Shown here: positions 60,421 through 64,000 of the stretch, one piece after another
How the letters are laid out: each line of letters begins with the position of its first letter
Numbering within the stretch: position 1 is the stretch's first letter
Source: Williamsia herbipolensis
Lineage (GTDB): Bacteria; Actinomycetota; Actinomycetes; Mycobacteriales; Mycobacteriaceae
DNA: 64,000 bases
NCBI RefSeq assembly: GCF_000964005.1
Contig: NZ_JXYP01000029.1
Coordinates: 86,681-150,680 of the forward strand
Direction: 5' to 3'
Notes under the pieces: model-generated
What the model saw: only the letters and a program-made list of their open reading frames with translations
Told to the model about the DNA's origin: nothing
The model's database searches: none
Translations under genes and position numbers: made by a program

Positions 60421-62436
60421 ATGTCAGTCACCGATGCGGCAGTACCCGAAGAAGTCACCCCGGACCTGAGTGAGACCGGCGCCGACGACACCGTCGATCG
60501 TGAACTCCTGGTCGACAACCTGCGCTACACCCTCGACGGCCGCTGGCGTGAGACGCGTCAGTACGCGCGGCGCAACATGGACCGCGTCGATCTCCTTCCC
60601 GACCCGACCCTGACGATGCAGGAGTCGCGGGACCGGACGTTCGAGCACATCCGCGAACTCGGCAAGCTCGATTTCGCCGCCGCCGGGTTCCGCACCGAAC
60701 ACGGCGGCACGGGCGACGTGGGCGCGTCGATCACCGCGATCGAGATGCTCGGCTACGCCGATCTCTCGCTGATGGTGAAGGCCGGTGTCCAGTGGGGGCT
60801 GTTCGGCGGGGCGATCGAGAACCTCGGCACGCAGCGCCACCACGACAAGTACGTGAAGCCGCTCATCGACCTCGACCTCCTCGGCTGCTTCGCGATGACC
60901 GAGAAGGGTCACGGATCCAACGTCCAGGCGCTGGAGACCGTCGCGACCTACGACCGCGAGACCGACGAGTTCGTCGTGCACTCGACCACGCCCTCGGCCA
61001 CGAAGGACTACATCGGCGGCGCCGCGCAGCACGCCACCCTGGCCACGGTGTTCGCGCAACTGGTGACCGCGGGTCCGGGGCAGGAGCCCGAAGACCATGG
61101 CGTGCACTGCTTCGTCGTACCGATCCGCGACGACAACCACGAGCCGATGCCGGGTGTGACGATCGGCGACGACGGCCCGAAGGGTGGCCTCGCCGGTGTC
61201 GACAACGGACGCCTGAGCTTCGACCACGTCCGCATCCCGCGCGAGAACCTCCTCAACAAGTACGCCGACGTCGATGACGACGGCAGCTACCACTCCCCCA
61301 TCGACAACCCGAACCGCCGCTTCTTCACCATGCTGGGCACGCTGATCCGTGGTCGCGTGTCGGTGGCGGCGACCGCCGGTGCCGCCGGCCGCAAGGCGCT
61401 GGCCATCGCCACGCACTACGGACTCGAGCGCCGTCAGTTCGAGGCACCCGACTCCGACAGCGAGATCGTGATCATGGACTACCTGGCGCATCAGCGGAAG
61501 TTGTTGCCGCTCATCGCCAAGTCCTATGCCCTCGCCTTCGCGCAGAACGAGGTCGTGGAGGAACTGCACGAGGTCCAGACGGCCAAACCCGAGGACACCG
61601 AGGGTGACGACTCGATGGCCGGCCGCCAGCGGGAACTCGAGAGCGCGGCCGCCGGACTCAAGGCGATGACGACCTGGCACGCCTCGCACGCGATCAACGT
61701 GTGCCGCGAGGCCTGCGGCGGCAACGGCTATCTCGACGAGAACCAGCTGTCGATCATGCGCGGCGACATCGACGTGTTCACCACGTTCGAGGGCGACAAC
61801 ACCGTGCTCACCCAGCTCGTCGCGAAGGAACTGCTCTCGGCATACGCCGAAGACGTCCGCGGACTGAACACCGTCGGCTGGGCACGCTTCATCGCCGACA
61901 TGGCCCGTGACGTCATCCTGGAGAAGTCCGCCGCGCGCCAGGTGGTGCAGACCCTGCTCGACTCCTCCGGCGAGGACCCCGAGGAGTCCGAGCTGTCGAA
62001 TCGCGCCACGCAGGTCCGCCTGTTCCGCAATCGCGAGGACCATCTGCTGCGTACCTGCGCCAATCGCCTGCGCCGCGCGACGGCTGAGGACGCCGACGCG
62101 TTCGCGGTGTTCAACAACGCGCAGGACCACCTGCTGAAGGTGGGCCACGCCCACATGGAGCGCGTGGTTCTCGAGGCGTTCATCGAGGGCATCGAGAACT
62201 GCGACAGCAAGGCCGCCGCCGACCTGCTCGGCACCGTCTGCGACCTGTTCGTCTACTCCGCGCTGGAGGACGATCTCGACTGGTTCCTCATGCACCGCCA
62301 CGTGTCGGTGGAGCGCGCCAAGGCGATCCGGCGCGGCGTGAACGAACTGTGCAAGGAACTCCGGCCGCACGCACAGACCCTCGTCGACGCCTTCGGCGTT
62401 CCCGAGGCGTTGCTCACCGTGGCGATGGAGGGCTGA
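60421..62436 (+). CDS. Acyl-CoA oxidase/dehydrogenase family enzyme
   Basis: A 671-residue flavoprotein, longer than usual acyl-CoA dehydrogenases (about 380-400) and like the acyl-CoA oxidase (ACOX) group: GCFAMTEKGHGSNVQALET, the TKDYIGGAAQHAT substrate loop, GRVSVAATAGAAGRKAL, and CREACGGNGYLDENQL with DVFTTFEGDNTVL, the FAD- and catalytic-Glu-containing region. It would carry out the first step of fatty-acid beta-oxidation. No good ribosome binding site precedes the ATG, and TAACGT ends 7 bases before it, so the mRNA may be leaderless (inference). Confidence 0.9.
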   Translation: MSVTDAAVPEEVTPDLSETGADDTVDRELLVDNLRYTLDGRWRETRQYARRNMDRVDLLPDPTLTMQESRDRTFEHIRELGKLDFAAAGFRTEHGGTGDVGASITAIEMLGYADLSLMVKAGVQWGLFGGAIENLGTQRHHDKYVKPLIDLDLLGCFAMTEKGHGSNVQALETVATYDRETDEFVVHSTTPSATKDYIGGAAQHATLATVFAQLVTAGPGQEPEDHGVHCFVVPIRDDNHEPMPGVTIGDDGPKGGLAGVDNGRLSFDHVRIPRENLLNKYADVDDDGSYHSPIDNPNRRFFTMLGTLIRGRVSVAATAGAAGRKALAIATHYGLERRQFEAPDSDSEIVIMDYLAHQRKLLPLIAKSYALAFAQNEVVEELHEVQTAKPEDTEGDDSMAGRQRELESAAAGLKAMTTWHASHAINVCREACGGNGYLDENQLSIMRGDIDVFTTFEGDNTVLTQLVAKELLSAYAEDVRGLNTVGWARFIADMARDVILEKSAARQVVQTLLDSSGEDPEESELSNRATQVRLFRNREDHLLRTCANRLRRATAEDADAFAVFNNAQDHLLKVGHAHMERVVLEAFIEGIENCDSKAAADLLGTVCDLFVYSALEDDLDWFLMHRHVSVERAKAIRRGVNELCKELRPHAQTLVDAFGVPEALLTVAMEG

Positions 62437-62716
62437 GAACCCCTGCTCCCGTGTCGCCGTGGCGGCGCGGGAGCACCCGGGTGACCGCGACGTAGGTGGC
62501 GATGACGGCGGCGAGGACGCACGCCGTCGCGCCGCCGATCCGGTTGCCGCTGTAGGTCGTCAACGAATACGGGCCACCCACCGTGCGGTCGTCGATCGTC
62601 AGCGGTGGGTAGTCGGCCGTGGTGACCGAGGTGAGTGCCAGCCACACCGCCAGCGCCACGAACACCAGCGCGACGACCACCGCCACCCCGGCGACCAGAT
62701 GTCGTCGGCCGTTCAC
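62414..62716 (-). CDS. Small membrane protein with two helices
   Basis: A 100-residue protein with hydrophobic segments at about 8-30 and 60-82 and a short loop with TIDDRTVGGPYSLTTYSGNR between. It overlaps the end of the acyl-CoA oxidase gene by 23 bases on the opposite strand and overlaps the gene upstream by four bases (ATGA). Unknown function. It is the last of four coupled minus-strand genes. Confidence 0.65.
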   Translation of the reverse strand: MNGRRHLVAGVAVVVALVFVALAVWLALTSVTTADYPPLTIDDRTVGGPYSLTTYSGNRIGGATACVLAAVIATYVAVTRVLPRRHGDTGAGVLSPPSPR

Positions 62717-63300
62717 GACGTCTCGTCCGAGTCGTCGAGGTCCGGCGTGGGGTCGGGCTTCGAGCCGCTTCGTGGGCCGAGGCCCATCTGCACCGCGAGG
62801 AGCGCCTCGGTCAGTTCCTGACGAAGACGTCGGTGATCGCGGGCCCAGGCCTGGGTCAACTTCCCCGAGGTGAGGGTGAGGCCGATGCCGGTGCGCCGAC
62901 GCGGCACACCCGACAGCTCACCGAGGGCCGAGGCGCTTTCCCAATCCTTCGGATCGGGGGCGTTGTTCTCGGGGTGGATCTTCTCGATGTCGGTGAGCGG
63001 GATCGTCTTCACGCCCTGCCTCAGCGTGGTCTCGGTGAGGCACACGCTGACGTGTTGGCGCGCCGCGTAGACCTGGATGAGCGCGAAGCCGGTGAGCACC
63101 ACGAAGAAGATCGACAGCACCGGCCAGTGGATCTGACCCGGGCCGGTCGCCTCGACCGCGACGACCGCCGCGATGAGCAGCGGCCCGATCGACACCACCC
63201 ACCAGCTGCCGCCGTTCTCACGGAACAGCACCGCGCCGGCGTCCTCGTCGGATCCCGTGTCGGAGTCCTTCTCACGACCGGGGTCGCGCCGATCAGCCAC
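62713..63300 (-). CDS. Membrane protein, possibly DUF3093-like
   Basis: A 195-residue protein: polar Asp-rich N terminus, SWWVVSIGPLLIAAVVAVEAT and a second helix ending in TGFALIQVYAA, then a soluble part with TLRQGVKTIPLTDIEKI and RRRTGIGLTLTSGKLTQAWARDHRRLRQEL. The two-helix plus beta-rich tail layout recalls DUF3093, but I am not sure. I start at the GTG at 63300, which has GGGGG eight bases upstream, rather than at 63309. It overlaps the neighbours on both sides. Confidence 0.65.
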   Translation of the reverse strand: MADRRDPGREKDSDTGSDEDAGAVLFRENGGSWWVVSIGPLLIAAVVAVEATGPGQIHWPVLSIFFVVLTGFALIQVYAARQHVSVCLTETTLRQGVKTIPLTDIEKIHPENNAPDPKDWESASALGELSGVPRRRTGIGLTLTSGKLTQAWARDHRRLRQELTEALLAVQMGLGPRSGSKPDPTPDLDDSDETS

Positions 63301-63685
63301 CGATCGCACCCCCGCTGAACCACTTCTCGGCCGCGGGCCGGTACGCCATCATCGATCCGACGAGCCCCACCAACCCGCTGACCAGCAGGAACGGATCGAA
63401 GAACAGAACCGCGACCAGCATTCCGGCCATGGTGACCACCAGGGTCAGCACCGACACCGTCGACCGCCAGCGTGCGTCGGGCGTCGCGGCTCGGCGGCCC
63501 AGGATGTAGACCGCCGCGGCGATCGCGATGCTGATGACGCCCAGGCCGATGCCGAACGCGCTCGCACTGCCGATCCCGATCCACAGGAACCACACCGCCG
63601 AGACCCCGAACAACACCGCCGAGGCCAACCACAGCCTCGCGGCCCACACCGCCATCGTGGGGACGACGACGTCACCGCCGCTCAT
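63293..63685 (-). CDS. Four-helix membrane protein
   Basis: A 130-residue protein that is almost wholly membrane-embedded, with helices at about 12-34, 38-62, 76-95 and 98-112. No domain is recognised. ATGA overlap with the gene upstream and an 8-base overlap with the one downstream show a coupled operon of small envelope proteins. Confidence 0.65.
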   Translation of the reverse strand: MSGGDVVVPTMAVWAARLWLASAVLFGVSAVWFLWIGIGSASAFGIGLGVISIAIAAAVYILGRRAATPDARWRSTVSVLTLVVTMAGMLVAVLFFDPFLLVSGLVGLVGSMMAYRPAAEKWFSGGAIGG

Positions 63686-64000
63686 CGACGTGACTCGTCG
63701 TCGGAGGGGGCATCTCCAGTGGGGCTGTTTCCGGACGGGGTGTCCCCGGATCGATCGTCGGGCGCGGACAGATCGCGCTCGCGCACGTTCTCCCCCGTCG
63801 CCGGTCGCGCGGATGCCCGGTCGTCGGCGGGCGGTGACGGTGGCGACTGCTGATAGGCCTGCGGATCGAACGTGCGGGGGTCATAGGCGTGCGGGTCGTA
63901 ATAGGGGCTCGGCTGCTGCCCCGGGTTGTGCTGCTGCCCCGGGTTGTGCTGCTGCCCCGGGTACGGCTGCGTCGGTGGCTGGTACCGGTTCGGGTCGTAC
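63682..64000 (-). CDS. C-terminal part of a Pro/Gln/Tyr-rich protein
   Basis: The open frame runs from the window edge (its start is beyond 64000) to a TGA at 63682-63684, giving 105 codons. The composition is low-complexity: repeated PGQQHN units, then YYDPHAYDPRTFDPQAYQQ, then an acidic, Asp/Ser/Arg tail ending DDESRR. It is disordered and probably the tail of a membrane or cell-wall protein. Its stop overlaps the next ATG (ATGA). Confidence 0.65.
   Translation of the reverse strand, partial: YDPNRYQPPTQPYPGQQHNPGQQHNPGQQPSPYYDPHAYDPRTFDPQAYQQSPPSPPADDRASARPATGENVRERDLSAPDDRSGDTPSGNSPTGDAPSDDESRR
63913..63962. repeat. 18-bp tandem repeat, 2.8 copies
   Basis: CTGCTGCCCCGGGTTGTG is present twice in full (63913-63930, 63931-63948) and once in part. 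It encodes the PGQQHN repeats of the partial protein above. Confidence 0.85.

Noticed and set aside
60424..62370. 648-codon minus-strand frame opposite the acyl-CoA oxidase
   Set aside because: Antisense shadow; no recognisable domain and no ribosome binding site.
63913..63962. CRISPR-like array
   Set aside because: Repeats are contiguous, 18 bp long and in frame within a coding region, with no spacers.
1..64000. tRNA, rRNA or known riboswitch
   Set aside because: I looked for CCA-ended cloverleaf-like sequences and conserved riboswitch cores in the spacers and found none I could support by eye.

Overview
The window is high-GC, gene-dense actinobacterial DNA with no rRNA, tRNA, CRISPR array or transposase that I can see. 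Gene content and order point to Mycobacteriales, most likely Gordonia or a close relative (inference; no search was run). The blocks pitA - small membrane protein - DUF3349 - menE, menA, and hemL - phosphatase - resA-like - ccdA - resB - ccsB follow the order around Rv0524-Rv0545c of Mycobacterium tuberculosis. Two DUF222/HNH (13E12-type) genes and a bldC homologue also fit.

Layout. 0-4.5 kb: the end of a phosphate transporter, two DUF3349 genes, menE, three small unknown genes and a nitroreductase. 4.8-8.1 kb: a response regulator, a sensor kinase, a kinase-like membrane protein and an HTH-only LuxR protein. 8.1-16.4 kb: an LCP cell-wall ligase, a 13E12-type HNH gene, a DrrAB-like ABC exporter and a large SARP/AfsR-type regulator. 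16.6-24.9 kb: menA, a double Clp-N protein with an HTH partner, a coupled operon (DUF4229, cysteine desulfhydrase, FtsX-type ABC exporter), bldC and an EspR-like regulator. 25-31.2 kb: a coupled six-gene haem/cytochrome c maturation operon. 31.4-39.7 kb: an EAL-DICT protein, an amino-acid ABC transporter with a GNAT gene, a broken SDR gene, the second HNH element, a HIT protein and a GNAT. 39.8-45.5 kb: PucR regulator, aminobutyraldehyde dehydrogenase, copper amine oxidase and TetR. 45.6-51.5 kb: a redox/detoxification group (MFS, flavodoxin, cupin, CMD, ADH, with divergent XRE and AKR), in which the MFS gene is frameshifted. 51.7-59.6 kb: a dipeptide-type ABC transporter followed by aguB-aguA. 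59.7-64 kb: hsp20, an acyl-CoA oxidase and a run of small membrane proteins.

How the parts work together. AguA and AguB would turn agmatine into putrescine. The copper amine oxidase and aldehyde dehydrogenase 15 kb away could take putrescine to GABA, so the window may hold a full agmatine-to-GABA route. Two related palindromes precede the transporter and the agu genes and suggest shared control.

The most informative non-coding signals are: SOS-box-like sites at identical spacing before both HNH genes; a near-perfect CIRCE element before hsp20; a perfect 12-5-12 operator before aguB; SARP-type direct repeats before the exporter next to the SARP gene; an 11-bp tandem duplication that frameshifts the MFS gene; and an in-frame TGA that splits the SDR gene beside the second HNH element.
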